DNA from: Actinacidiphila paucisporea
GTDB lineage: Bacteria; Actinomycetota; Actinomycetes; Streptomycetales; Streptomycetaceae
DNA length: 64,000 nt
Direction of reading: 5' to 3'
Assembly (NCBI RefSeq): GCF_900142575.1
Contig: NZ_FRBI01000017.1
Location: 62,001 to 126,000, forward strand
The translations under genes and the position numbers were made by a program. Positions 9,211 to 18,443 of the stretch are shown here, in pieces (the first letter of the stretch is position 1; each line of letters opens with the position of its first letter). The notes under the pieces were generated by a model. That model worked only from the letters and a program-made list of their open reading frames with translations. It was not told the origin of the DNA and ran no database searches.

Positions 9211-9240
9211 TTCTGCACGTCTTCTGCACGATCGGTGCAG
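9211..9240. promoter_or_regulatory. Repeated TTCTGCACG / GTGCAG elements upstream of the pigD-like operon
   Basis: The element TTCTGCACG occurs twice in direct orientation (9211-9219 and 9222-9230) and is followed by GTGCAG (9235-9240). CTGCAC-N5-GTGCAG thus forms an inverted repeat. It lies about 90-120 bp upstream of the proposed start of the operon, where an operator would be expected. No regulator gene is adjacent. Confidence 0.35.
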
Positions 9241-9273
9241 CCTGCCCCGGCCTGCCCCGACCCGTCCGGACCT

Positions 9274-9314
9274 GCGCGGCCGGGCGGCGCGAAGGGGGGC
9301 CCGCCCGGCCGCGC
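9274..9314 (-). terminator. Hairpin after the MMPL gene
   Basis: A perfect 14-bp stem (9274-9287 with 9301-9314) and 13-nt loop immediately follow the stop of the MMPL gene. It suggests that the exporter transcript ends here and that the pigD-like operon has its own promoter between about 9130 and 9270. Confidence 0.6.
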
Positions 9315-9322
9315 GGCCGGGG

Positions 9323-11575
9323 TCAGGAGTCGGTCAGCCCGACCTTGCGGTGCAGCCGCCGGAGCGGGCCGGGCGCCCACCAGTTGTGCCGCCCGAGCAG
9401 CCGCATCAGCGCCGGCACCAGCAGGCCGCGTACGAGCGTGGCGTCCACCACCACCGCCAGCGCGAGACCGGCGCCCAGCAGCTTCAAAATGCTCAACTGC
9501 GAGGTGGCGAGCGCGCCGAGCACGGTCGCGACGACCAGGGCGGCGGCGGTGATCAGCCGGCCGGTGCGTTCGAGGCCGACGGCGACCGCACGGGTGGTGT
9601 CGCCGGTGGCCAGGTACTCCTCCCGGATCCGGGACAGCAGGAAGACGCTGTAGTCCATGGACAGGCCGAAGGCGACGCAGAACATCAGTATCGGCACCGT
9701 CACTTCGAGCCGCCCGGTGCTCACGAAGTCGCCGACGAGCCACTTGAGACGGCCGTCCTGGAAGACGTAGACCATCGCGCCGAAGGACGCGGTCAGGCTC
9801 AGCATGTTCAGCGCCAGCTGCTTGACCGGGATGACCACGCTGCCGGAGAAGAGGAAGAGCAGCACCAGCATGCTCGCGGCGATCACACCGCCCGCCCACG
9901 GGAGCCGGTCGGCCAGCACGTCCTTGGTGTCCACCTGGGTGGCCGCGGCGCCGCCCACCAGCACCGGGCCGGGAGCGGGCGCGGACACCGCCCGCACGTC
10001 GCGCGCGTGCCGCTCGCCGGCCGCCGAGGACGGGTCGACGTCGGAGAGCACCGACAGCCAGGTGCCCTTGCCCCGCGGGGCGAGGTAGCCGGCGGCCGCG
10101 CCGGCCACCCGGCGGCCGGCGGTGAAGCCGCCGGCGGCGCAGTCCACCCGCACGGTGTGCGGAACCAGGGACAGCCGCCGCGCGTAGGCGGCCAGCGAGC
10201 CGCGCTGTGCGGCGGCGTCCAGGTCGGGCAGCACCACCACGTCGGGTGACGTCTGCGCCTCGCGGAACTGGTCGCGCACCACGTTCGCGGCGACCTGCGC
10301 GTCGCTGTGCCGGGGCAGCACGCGGTCGTCCATCAGCGCGAACCTGGCCTGCAGGAAGGGCAGCGCCAGGGCCACCAGGACCACCGCCACCACACCGCCG
10401 ACGGCCACCGGACGGCGCATCACCACCATCGCGGTGCGGTGCCACACGCCCTGCTCGGGACCCCGCGCGCCGGGGAGCCGGCGGCGGATCGGCGCGAAGA
10501 CGTCCCACCGGTCGATGCGGTGGCCGATGACGGCCAGCATCGGCGGCAGCACGACGAGGGCGGCCATCGCGGCGAGGAGCACGACCAGCACTCCCGCGTA
10601 GGCGAGCGACCGCAGGAAATACAGGGGGAAGACCAGCAGCGCCGCCATCGACAGCGCCACCGTCAGCGCCGAGAACAGCACGGTACGCCCGGCGGTCCGC
10701 AGCGCGGCCGCGATCGCCTCCGTCACGTCGCGGCCCGCGGCCAGCTCCTCGCGGTAGCGGCTGATGAGGAACAGGCTGTAGTCGACGGCGAGTCCGAAGC
10801 CGAGCGCGGTGGTGATGTTGAGCGCGAAGACGGACACCGACGTGACCTGGGCGAGCCCGGCCAGCATCGCGTACGTGGCGAGGACGGCGGCGAGCCCGAC
10901 CAGCACCGGCAGCAGCGCTGCCGGCAGCGAGCCGAAGGCGGCCAGCAGGATCAGCAGCGTGAGCGGCGCCGCCAGCACCTCGGCCCGGGTGAGGTCCTTG
11001 GAACTCTGGTCCTCCGCCTCGGAGTTGACCTGCGAGAGCCCGGTGATCCCGACGTCCAGCGGCCCGTGCCTGCCCCCCAGCACGGGCGCCAGGTCGTGGG
11101 CCCGGTGGTAGGCGGCGTCCTCGTTCCCGGCCAGCTTGACCAGGACCAGCGCCGTACGGCCGTCCCGGGAGCGCAGCGTGGGGTCCCCGGTGGACCAGTA
11201 CGACCGGGCGTAGACGACCCCCCGGGTGCGGCCGGCCTGTTCGGTGAGCGCCAGCCCGGCCTGCCTCGCCGCGGTCTGCGAGACACCGCCGGGGGCGCCG
11301 GCGACCAGGATCAGGTCGGGGGCGCCGGCGTGGAAGCGCTGCGCCAGCAGCCGGTCCGCGGCCACCGACTCGGCCGACTGCGGGGTGTACCCGCCGCTCG
11401 ACAGCATCCCCTCGACCCCGCCGCCCGCGACGGCCGCCACGACCGCGACCAGCCCGACGAGCAGCAGCGTGAGCCGCCGCCGCGCGACCAGTAGGCGGGC
11501 CAGCCGGGCCAGCCGCCCGGTGGCGGGCGCGACCCGACTGCCCGTCTCGGGCGGGACCTGAGCGGTTGCGGACAT
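9323..11575 (-). CDS. MMPL-family RND transporter
   Basis: A 750-aa inner-membrane exporter of the MMPL/RND type. It has two homologous halves, each with one helix, a large extracytoplasmic loop and a block of five helices. The first half carries GFGLAVDYSLFLISRYREEL and the second AFGLSMDYSVFLLSRIREEY, the conserved Asp-Tyr motif of helix 4/10 that drives proton coupling. The ATG at 11575 is preceded by GGGAGG. It lies upstream of the pigD-like operon on the same strand, separated by a hairpin; export of the pathway's lipophilic product is a reasonable but unproven role. In actinomycetes the family moves lipids, siderophores and polyketides. Confidence 0.88.
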   Translation of the reverse strand: MSATAQVPPETGSRVAPATGRLARLARLLVARRRLTLLLVGLVAVVAAVAGGGVEGMLSSGGYTPQSAESVAADRLLAQRFHAGAPDLILVAGAPGGVSQTAARQAGLALTEQAGRTRGVVYARSYWSTGDPTLRSRDGRTALVLVKLAGNEDAAYHRAHDLAPVLGGRHGPLDVGITGLSQVNSEAEDQSSKDLTRAEVLAAPLTLLILLAAFGSLPAALLPVLVGLAAVLATYAMLAGLAQVTSVSVFALNITTALGFGLAVDYSLFLISRYREELAAGRDVTEAIAAALRTAGRTVLFSALTVALSMAALLVFPLYFLRSLAYAGVLVVLLAAMAALVVLPPMLAVIGHRIDRWDVFAPIRRRLPGARGPEQGVWHRTAMVVMRRPVAVGGVVAVVLVALALPFLQARFALMDDRVLPRHSDAQVAANVVRDQFREAQTSPDVVVLPDLDAAAQRGSLAAYARRLSLVPHTVRVDCAAGGFTAGRRVAGAAAGYLAPRGKGTWLSVLSDVDPSSAAGERHARDVRAVSAPAPGPVLVGGAAATQVDTKDVLADRLPWAGGVIAASMLVLLFLFSGSVVIPVKQLALNMLSLTASFGAMVYVFQDGRLKWLVGDFVSTGRLEVTVPILMFCVAFGLSMDYSVFLLSRIREEYLATGDTTRAVAVGLERTGRLITAAALVVATVLGALATSQLSILKLLGAGLALAVVVDATLVRGLLVPALMRLLGRHNWWAPGPLRRLHRKVGLTDS

Positions 11576-12227
11576 GGGGGGATCCTCCCGTGAGGCCTGT
11601 CGTAGGGGCTGCCGCCGCTCGCGCCACGCCACGCGACGCCGCCGTCCGTGCGACGCCGGCGGCGCCCGGACCGCCCGTGCGGTCGGCACCGCGCCCGTCA
11701 CAACCCCGTTGCCGCCCCGATTGTGGCCCAGCCCCCGGGCACGACACCACGTCCGCCCCGCGCGCCGCACCCGCACCGGGCCCGCCACCAGCGAGGCAGC
11801 GCCGCCAGGGCGCACCGCAGTTGACCGCCGGCACGGTCGGGCGGGCCCCGGAACGCCGAACCGGGGGTGGTCACGGAACGGGCCCCGAGCGGGCGGCGGG
11901 GGTGCTCGCGGGGTGCCGAACGGGTGAACCGGCGAGCGGGCGGCGGGCTGTCCGCGGGCGGGCGGGGCGGGTCCCCGGCGGGTCCGGCGCGGGTCGGCGG
12001 GCGCGGACCGCCGGCCGATCGGCCGCCGGACCAATCCGCGGGGCGCCGTGCGCCGAATGCCGGGTGTGAGCGAAGAGCGGCGCGGCCGTCCGGGCGGCGG
12101 GCACGGCCCGGCGGGCCACGCCGTACGGTGCTCAGGGCCCCCGCGCGCGGGATCCTGGGCGCGGCGGTGACGCGGCCGGCGGCGGGCCCGGCCACCGTTG
12201 CGAGCGACTGCCCGTCAGGAGGTGTCC
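11576..12227. other. Intergenic region without recognisable gene
   Basis: This 652-bp, extremely GC-rich stretch separates the divergent MMPL and sigma-factor genes. Open frames exist on both strands, but their translations are Arg/Pro/Gly-rich and look like antisense or random high-GC frames. It must hold the promoters for both flanking genes; no clear -35/-10 pair could be picked. Confidence 0.5.
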
Positions 12228-12815
12228 ATGCGCGTCGCAGCACGCGACGACCAGCTTCCGGAGCCCCGTTCCGGGGCGCTGGAGGCGTTGCTCGACCGGG
12301 TTTCCCGGGGCGACCAGAAGGCGTTCGAGCGGCTCTACGCCGCCGTCGCGGGTTCCGTGGTCGGTCTGGCGCGGCGGGTGCTGCGCGACCCGGCGCAGTC
12401 CGAGGAGGTCGCGCAGGAGGTCATGATCGAGGTGTGGCGCTGCGCGGCGCGGTTCGACGCGCGGCAGGGCAGCGCCATGGCCTGGATCATGACGATGACG
12501 CACCGCCGCGCGGTGGACCGGGTCCGTTCCGCGCAGGCGTCCGCCGACCGCGACCACCGCGCCGGGCTGCGCGAGCACACCCCGGCCTTCGACGAGGTCA
12601 GCGAGCAGGTCGAGCGCCGTCTGGAACGCGAGCAGGTGCGGCGCTGCCTGGCGCAGCTGACCGACCTCCAGCACGAGTCGGTGACCCTGGCCTACTATCG
12701 CGGTTTCACCTACCAGGAGACCGCGGACCTGCTCGGCGTGGCCCTGGGCACGGCCAAGACACGGCTGCGGGACGGGCTGATCCGGCTCCGCGACTGCATG
12801 GGGGTGGGCGCGTGA
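12228..12815 (+). CDS. sigK: ECF RNA polymerase sigma factor, SigK type
   Basis: A 195-aa group IV sigma factor. Region 2 runs from about residue 25 (FERLYAAVAGSVVGLARRVL, then EEVAQEVMIEVWR) and region 4 includes the helix-turn-helix YQETADLLGVALGTAKTRLR near the C-terminus. The sequence fits the SigK branch, which is normally held by an RskA anti-sigma factor; exactly such a gene follows with a GTGA overlap. The ATG at 12228 is preceded by AGGAGG at 12217-12222; the frame extends upstream to 12198 but without a ribosome site. It probably controls a small envelope or redox-stress regulon including itself. Confidence 0.88.
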   Translation: MRVAARDDQLPEPRSGALEALLDRVSRGDQKAFERLYAAVAGSVVGLARRVLRDPAQSEEVAQEVMIEVWRCAARFDARQGSAMAWIMTMTHRRAVDRVRSAQASADRDHRAGLREHTPAFDEVSEQVERRLEREQVRRCLAQLTDLQHESVTLAYYRGFTYQETADLLGVALGTAKTRLRDGLIRLRDCMGVGA

Positions 12816-13561
12816 CGGGCGGCGACCTGCACACGCTGACCGGCGCCTACGCCGTCGGGGCGGTCACCGGGCCCGAGGCGGAGAGCTTCCGCGGCCACCT
12901 GCGGGAGTGCGAGGCGTGCGCGCAGGAGGTCCGCGAACTGCGTGAGACCGCGGCCCGGTTGGCCATGGCGGTGGCCGAGCAGCCGCCCGCCGGGCTGCGC
13001 GAGCGGGTCATGTCGGCCATCCCCGAGGTGCGGCAGCTGCCTCCCGGGGTCCTCGACCCGGTCCTCCCCGCCCCCTGGCGGCGCGGTTGGCGGCAGCGGC
13101 TGCCCTTGCTCGTCGCCGCCGCGTGCCTGGCCGGCGCCGTCGCCGCCGCCGGTGTGGCCGTCGACGCCCGGCACGAGGCCGGCGCCGAGCGGGCCCGTAC
13201 GGCGGGCGTCGAGCGGCAGGCGGCCGCGGTCAGCGCCCTGTTCGCCGTGCCCGACGCCACCTTCCGCACCGCTGCCCTCACGACCGGCGGCACCGCGACG
13301 GTGGTGGCCTCGGCCCGGCTGCGGCAGGCTGCCGTCCTCTACCACGGCCTGCCCGCGCTGCCCGGTTCGCGGGTGTACGAGCTGTGGTACCGCCGCGCCG
13401 GCGCCATGGTGCCCGCCGGGCTCCTCGACCGGGGCAGCGCCGCCGGCTCCGCGCTGCTGGACGGAGCGCCGGCCGGCGCCGACGGCGTCGGCATCACCGC
13501 TGAGCCACGCGGCGGCTCGGCGTCCCCGACCGGCGCCCCCCTGGTGCTGCTGCCGCTCTGA
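12812..13561 (+). CDS. rskA: Anti-sigma factor, RskA family
   Basis: A 249-aa membrane anti-sigma factor. The cytoplasmic N-terminus has a zinc-type ASD motif, H29-x3-C33-x2-C36 (GHLRECEAC). One transmembrane helix spans about residues 93-112 (LPLLVAAACLAGAVAAAGVA), followed by an extracytoplasmic RskA domain with LPGSRVYELWYRR. The GTG start overlaps the sigma-factor stop (GTGA), so the two are translated together. It should sequester the sigma factor until regulated proteolysis or redox change releases it. Confidence 0.88.
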   Translation: MTGGDLHTLTGAYAVGAVTGPEAESFRGHLRECEACAQEVRELRETAARLAMAVAEQPPAGLRERVMSAIPEVRQLPPGVLDPVLPAPWRRGWRQRLPLLVAAACLAGAVAAAGVAVDARHEAGAERARTAGVERQAAAVSALFAVPDATFRTAALTTGGTATVVASARLRQAAVLYHGLPALPGSRVYELWYRRAGAMVPAGLLDRGSAAGSALLDGAPAGADGVGITAEPRGGSASPTGAPLVLLPL

Positions 13562-13640
13562 GCGGCCGGCTCCACCCGGTGCACGGGGAGGCCGGTCCGT
13601 CGTGCGGCCGCCGGCACGGCCCGGGGCGGCCGCCGGCCCG

Positions 13641-15611
13641 TCAGACCTCGATGTCCGAGCCCAGGATGACGGTGCGGTCGCGCGGCAGCCCGAAGTGCCC
13701 GGCGGCGTCGGCCGTGATGTAGGACGTGGCGATGAACAGGCGCTTGCGCCACGGCCGCAAGGTGGTCGCCTTCCCCCGGCGCAGCTCGATCTTCGACAGG
13801 AAGTAGGACGCCCCCTCGATTGCCAGCGGCCCCTCGGTCAACGTCGGGTCGCAGGCCGCCAGCGCGCCGGGCACGTCGGGCGTCTCCATGTAGCCGTAGC
13901 GGGCGGTCACGTGGATGATCCCGTCGTCGGCGTAGCCGAGGTCGTCGATGAGGACCCGCTCGGCGGGCGGCACGCGGGGCACCGGCGTGGTCTCGATGGA
14001 CAGGATGACCACATGCCGGTGCCGTACGTGGTTGTGCTCCACGTTGGCCCGCATGGCCAGCGGCGTGGTGTGCTTGTCGCGGTTGAGGAAGACGGCCGTG
14101 CCCGGGACCTGGAGCACCGTCCGGTCGTGCTGCAGCCCGTCGACGAACTCGCGCAGCGAGCCCTCGCGCCGGGACCGCTCCGCGGTGACCATCGCGCGCC
14201 CCCGGTGCCAGGTGGACATGACAGTGAAGGCGGTGAGCCCGATCAGCAGCGGCAGCCACGCGCCGTGGACGAGCTTGGTCAGGTTGGCGGCCACGAACAG
14301 CAGGTCGAACGCGAGCAGTGCGGTCGCTCCGCAGACCACCAGCCACAGCGGCGTCCCGAAGCGCGTCCGCGCGACGTAGAAGAACAGCAGCGTGGTGATG
14401 GAGATGGTGCCGGTGACCGCCGTCCCGTAGGCGAAGGCCAGCGACGTGGAGCTGCGGAAGGCGAAGATCAGGGTGAGGACCGAGACCATCAGCAGCCAGT
14501 TGATGAAGGGCACGTAGATCTGGCCGAAGGTGGACTCGGAGGTGTGCGCGATACGCAGCCTCGGCAGGTAGCCCAGCTGGGCGGCCTGCGAGGCCACCGA
14601 GAAGGCGCCGGTGATCACCGCCTGGGAGGCGATCACCGTGGCCGCCGTGGCCAGGAAGACCACCACCAGCCTGCCCCAGCCCGGCACGAGCAGGAAGAAC
14701 GGGCTGCTGACGTTGTGCGTGTCGGCCAGGATCAGGGCGCCCTGGCCGAAGTAGCTCAGGACCAGGGCCGGGAAGACCAGGAAGGCCCACGCGCGGGTGA
14801 TCGGCCAGCGGCCGAAGTGCCCCATGTCGGCGTAGAGCGCCTCGGCGCCCGTGACGGCCAGCACGACCGCGGCCAGCGAGAAGAAGGCCGTACCGAAATG
14901 GCCGAACAGGAAGCCGGCGGCATAGGTGGGCGACACGGCCCGCAGGATGCTCGGGTGGTCGGCGATACCGCCGATGCCGCAGGCGGCGATCACCGTGAAC
15001 CAGAGGATCATCACCGGCCCGAACACCCGGCCCACCGCGGCGGTCCCCCTGCGCTGGAACAGGAAGAGCACCACGATGATCGCCGCCGTGACGGGCACGA
15101 CGGCGTCGCCCAGCGACGGCTCGACGACCTTGAGCCCCTCGACCGCGGACAGCACCGAGATGGCCGGGGTGATCATGCTGTCGCCGAAGAACAGCGACGC
15201 GCCGAAGACCCCCAGCCCCGCCAGCGCGACGGCCGCCCGCCGGCCCCGCTTGGCCTTCCCCTGCCGCAGCAGGGTGATCAGGGCCATGATGCCGCCCTCG
15301 CCGTCGTTGTCGGCGCGCATCGCCAGCAGAACGTAGGTGACCGAAACGATGATCGTGATCGACCAGAAGACGAGCGACACGACCCCGTAGACGTTGCGCT
15401 GCGAGATCGGGACGGGGTGCGGGTCGTCGGGGTTGAACACGGTCTGCAACGTGTAGAGCGGGCTGGTCCCGAGGTCGCCGAAGACCACGCCGAGCGCGCC
15501 GACCACCAGGGCCAGCCGCGCCGTCTCCCGCGCGCCCCCGGCCGCCACCCGGCCCCCGGGCGTTGGGTCCTGGCTCTCGCCGGACGCACCTTCCTGCCGA
15601 CGATCGGCCAT
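13641..15611 (-). CDS. kup: Low-affinity potassium uptake protein Kup
   Basis: A 656-aa KUP/HAK/KT potassium:proton symporter. The signature FGDLGTSPLYTLQ lies near residue 45 and is followed by about 12 membrane helices (for example VVSLVFWSITIIVSVTYVLL). The cytoplasmic C-terminal domain begins near residue 470 (VPGTAVFLNRDKHTTPLAM). Length is typical of the family. The first 30 residues are hydrophilic and low-complexity. It stands alone, convergent with the sigma/anti-sigma pair, which is about 80 bp away. Confidence 0.95.
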   Translation of the reverse strand: MADRRQEGASGESQDPTPGGRVAAGGARETARLALVVGALGVVFGDLGTSPLYTLQTVFNPDDPHPVPISQRNVYGVVSLVFWSITIIVSVTYVLLAMRADNDGEGGIMALITLLRQGKAKRGRRAAVALAGLGVFGASLFFGDSMITPAISVLSAVEGLKVVEPSLGDAVVPVTAAIIVVLFLFQRRGTAAVGRVFGPVMILWFTVIAACGIGGIADHPSILRAVSPTYAAGFLFGHFGTAFFSLAAVVLAVTGAEALYADMGHFGRWPITRAWAFLVFPALVLSYFGQGALILADTHNVSSPFFLLVPGWGRLVVVFLATAATVIASQAVITGAFSVASQAAQLGYLPRLRIAHTSESTFGQIYVPFINWLLMVSVLTLIFAFRSSTSLAFAYGTAVTGTISITTLLFFYVARTRFGTPLWLVVCGATALLAFDLLFVAANLTKLVHGAWLPLLIGLTAFTVMSTWHRGRAMVTAERSRREGSLREFVDGLQHDRTVLQVPGTAVFLNRDKHTTPLAMRANVEHNHVRHRHVVILSIETTPVPRVPPAERVLIDDLGYADDGIIHVTARYGYMETPDVPGALAACDPTLTEGPLAIEGASYFLSKIELRRGKATTLRPWRKRLFIATSYITADAAGHFGLPRDRTVILGSDIEV

Positions 15612-15783
15612 GACAGTCCTCTCCGCGCGGTCTTCGTCGCCCGGTCAGCGCACTCTCCGGACGATATCCCGTTACCCGCGTCCCCCCTCGGCACGCGTCC
15701 GGCCCGGGGCGTCGCGGATGCCGCGGATGCCGCGGGCGCCGTGGGTGGCGCGGCCCTCGTCCCGGGCCGGGCCCGTCACCGCG

Positions 15784-16248
15784 TCAGATCCGCGCCGCCA
15801 GGCGGTCGAGGAAGGCCGCCTGTGCCGCGACGACGGCGCCGCGCGCCGCGTCGAGCGAGAACCACGCCACCCGGTCCAGCTCGGGGAATTCGGCCGTCCG
15901 TCCCGAGCCGCGCGGCCACTCCGTCGTGAAGGTGCCCGGCACCACGTCCGCCGGATCGAGGTCGCCCTCCACCGCCCACACCGTCACGTGCTTGCCGCCC
16001 GACTGCACCACCTCGCCGAGCGGCAGCGGCGTACCCTCCGGCGCGGGCAGCCCCAACTCCTCGCGGAATTCCCGGCGTGCCGCGTCCCAGGGCTCCTCGC
16101 CGCCCTCGTACTCGCCCTTCGGCACCGTCCACGCCCCGGCGTCCCTGCGCGCCCAGAACGGCCCGCCCATATGGCCGAGCAGCACCTCCACCCCCGAGGC
16201 GCCACGGCGGAAGAGGAGCAGGCCCGCGCTGCGCTTGATGTCAGCCAT
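15784..16248 (-). CDS. NUDIX hydrolase
   Basis: A 154-aa single-domain NUDIX protein with a complete Nudix box at residues 45-67 (GEYEGG, E51, then REFREELGL). The surrounding residues (SAGLLLFRRG, WTVPKGEYEGGE) match a common actinomycete subgroup of small Nudix hydrolases, probably acting on nucleoside diphosphate derivatives; the exact substrate is unknown. The ATG at 16248 gives the expected MADIKRSAGLLL start. Confidence 0.88.
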   Translation of the reverse strand: MADIKRSAGLLLFRRGASGVEVLLGHMGGPFWARRDAGAWTVPKGEYEGGEEPWDAARREFREELGLPAPEGTPLPLGEVVQSGGKHVTVWAVEGDLDPADVVPGTFTTEWPRGSGRTAEFPELDRVAWFSLDAARGAVVAAQAAFLDRLAARI

Positions 16249-16365
16249 GAGGCCAGTCTCGCGGCGGGAACCCCGAGGGCGCGAGCATCCGCGGGCCGGC
16301 GCGCGCCGTGGCCGTCCCGCGCCTGGCCGCGGAATAGCGCGCGCGGCCCGAGCGCTTGCCGGTGC

Positions 16366-17208
16366 ATGGAGCTGGCGGAAGGCACGGCCGCGCCCGGCAG
16401 TGGTGCGGGCGGGGTGCCGACGTGGGACATGGTGGAAGTGACGGTCCTTCGGCTCGGGCCCGGGGAGGGACTGGACGGGGTGTGCGGCGCGATCTGGGCG
16501 CTGGTCCTGGACGGTGACGCGCGGCTGGAGAGCGCGGCGGGCGCCGAGGAGCTGCACGCGGGGGACGCCTTCCAGGTGGACGCCACGAGCACCTACCGGC
16601 TCGTCGCGGTGACCCGGGCCGAGGTCGCGGTGGGCACGCTGCGCGCTGTCCCGCCGCTGCCGGGCCCGCTGGTGGCGCGGGACTTCGCGCAGAGCAACAA
16701 GGGCCTCGTCGAGCTGGTCCGGATGTGCCCGCTGGACCCGCGCCGCAGCCGGCCGCTCTTCGCCGCCAGCTACGGCGGGCTGATCCAGGCCGCGATGGCG
16801 GATGCCGTCGACCAGGCCGGGCGGCGGGACGCCGACCCGCGGCTGGCCGCGCTGGTGTCGGTGCTCGACGCGCACCCGGGGCGCCCCTGGACGGTGGAGA
16901 GCATGGCCCGCGTCGCGCACCTGTCCCGCTCCTCGCTGGGCGAGCGCTTCCGCCGCGAGTTCGGCCGCAGCCCCGCGCAGATGCTGCGGGACGTACGCAT
17001 GCGGCACGCCCGCGAACTCCTCACCGGGACCGACCGGCCCGTCGAGCGGATCGCCTTCGCCGTCGGATACGGCTCCGCGGCGGCCTTCAGCCGGGCCTTC
17101 TCCGCCCACCACGGCAGTTCCCCGCAGGCGTGGCGCTCACGCCCTGCGGCCGCTCAGCACCCCGAAGCCGACGCTTCCCGCCAGCGCGGCGCCGGTTCCG
17201 ACCAGTAG
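16366..17208 (+). CDS. AraC-family regulator with N-terminal cupin domain
   Basis: A 280-aa regulator. The N-terminal cupin (about residues 20-110) has a sensing-domain pattern (LDGDARLESAAGAEELHAGDAFQVD). The C-terminal AraC domain has two helix-turn-helices (VESMARVAHLSRSSLGERFR; VERIAFAVGYGSAAAFSRAF). The 72-bp overlap with the 3' end of the convergent MFS gene, and the frequent pairing of such cupin-AraC regulators with MFS exporters, suggest they are functionally linked. The ATG at 16366 is one option; the frame is open upstream and an internal ATG at 16429 is also possible. Confidence 0.82.
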   Translation: MELAEGTAAPGSGAGGVPTWDMVEVTVLRLGPGEGLDGVCGAIWALVLDGDARLESAAGAEELHAGDAFQVDATSTYRLVAVTRAEVAVGTLRAVPPLPGPLVARDFAQSNKGLVELVRMCPLDPRRSRPLFAASYGGLIQAAMADAVDQAGRRDADPRLAALVSVLDAHPGRPWTVESMARVAHLSRSSLGERFRREFGRSPAQMLRDVRMRHARELLTGTDRPVERIAFAVGYGSAAAFSRAFSAHHGSSPQAWRSRPAAAQHPEADASRQRGAGSDQ

Positions 17209-18384
17209 CGCCGCCCGGACCCCGCCGCTGTCGACCACCGCCCCGCCGATCGCCGACCCTGCCGTAATGGCCACCTGGAAGGCCGTCACCTGCAACGACA
17301 GGGCCGACTCCGCGCGTTCCGGCTCGGCGCGGGTCACCCACAACTGGGTCGCGACCGGCACCATGTTGAAGCCGAAGCCCCAGACCACGATCGCCGCGGT
17401 CGCGGCGGGAAGCCCCGAGGTCGTCGCCAGCACCAGCAGGCTCGCGCCCAGCAGGGTGGGTGCGGCGACCACGGCGACCCCGAGGCGGCGGGACAGCGCG
17501 CCCGCCGCGAGGTTGCCCGCGAGGCCGCCCACACCCCAGCCGAGCAGCAGCCAGACCGTACTGCCCGAGGTGACCCGCTCGATCGCGAGCCGGATGTACG
17601 GATAGGCGGCGAAGTTGCCGCAGGCCACCAGCGCGATGCAGCCCACCCCGGCCATCAGCCGGCGGTTGGCCAGGGCCCGCCGGAGCATGCCGAGCCCCGA
17701 TCCCGGCTGGGCAGGCACCGGCGGCACGGTCGTCGCCACCGCGAGCAGCGCCAGCGCGCTCAACCCGGCGGCGGCCCAGAAGACCGGCCGCCAGCCCACC
17801 GCGTCACCGAGGACCGAGGAGAGCGGCACGCCGACGATGGTGGCCGCGCTCACGCCCAGCGCCAGGCTCGTGGACACGACATGGTCCCGCCCCGGCGCCG
17901 CGTGCGTGCCCGCCCCGAACGCGAACGACCAGAAGCCGGCGATGGCGACGCCCAGCAGCAGCCGGGCCGCGAGCAGCAGCGGGAAGTTCGGCGTCACAGC
18001 CACCGCCGCGTTGGACACGACGGCCGCGGCGAGCAGGCCGACGAGCACCGCCCTGCGGTCCGTACGCGGCAGCAGCACGGCGATCGTGGGAGCGGTCACC
18101 GCGCCCGCGATCGCCGTCGCCGCGACGGCGAGCCCCGCGGTCCCCTCACTCACCCCGACGTCCGACGCCATGGCCGGCAGCACGCTCGCCGGCAGGAACT
18201 CGCTGGCCACCAGGGCCGCGATCCCCAGGGTGAGCGCGGCGACGGGCGCCCACGGGGCCGCCGCGGAGGCACCGTCCTTCGCGGACGGGTCGTCCTGCGC
18301 GGACGGGTCGCCGCCGGTGCCGGTGCCGGTGCCGCCGGGCGCCGTCGCGGACTCCGGACTGGTCACATAGCCCTCAGAGGTCAT
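17137..18384 (-). CDS. MFS transporter (drug/sugar efflux, AraJ/YdhP-like)
   Basis: A 415-aa major facilitator with about 12 helices after a low-complexity cytoplasmic N-terminus of some 40 residues. The first helix contains ALVASEFLPASVLPAMASD and the loop 2-3 region reads LLPRTDRRAVLVG, typical of the EmrB-unrelated YdhP/AraJ class of efflux permeases. The substrate cannot be predicted. Its stop lies inside the 3' end of the convergent AraC gene. The leader holds an unusual 16-bp tandem repeat, described separately. Confidence 0.85.
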   Translation of the reverse strand: MTSEGYVTSPESATAPGGTGTGTGGDPSAQDDPSAKDGASAAAPWAPVAALTLGIAALVASEFLPASVLPAMASDVGVSEGTAGLAVAATAIAGAVTAPTIAVLLPRTDRRAVLVGLLAAAVVSNAAVAVTPNFPLLLAARLLLGVAIAGFWSFAFGAGTHAAPGRDHVVSTSLALGVSAATIVGVPLSSVLGDAVGWRPVFWAAAGLSALALLAVATTVPPVPAQPGSGLGMLRRALANRRLMAGVGCIALVACGNFAAYPYIRLAIERVTSGSTVWLLLGWGVGGLAGNLAAGALSRRLGVAVVAAPTLLGASLLVLATTSGLPAATAAIVVWGFGFNMVPVATQLWVTRAEPERAESALSLQVTAFQVAITAGSAIGGAVVDSGGVRAALLVGTGAALAGSVGFGVLSGRRA

Positions 18385-18443
18385 GCGCCCAGTCTCGTGC
18401 GCGCGGTCAGCGCCGGATTGATCCTCCGGCCACTCTCCTTGAT

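Noticed and set aside
9153..11834. A long minus-strand frame of 893 codons over the MMPL gene
   Set aside because: It is out of frame with the clear MMPL protein and has no recognisable motifs.
11698..12243. Minus-strand 181-codon frame between MMPL and sigma genes
   Set aside because: Its translation is extremely rich in Pro, Arg, Ala and Gly and overlaps the sigma-factor start; treated as non-coding.
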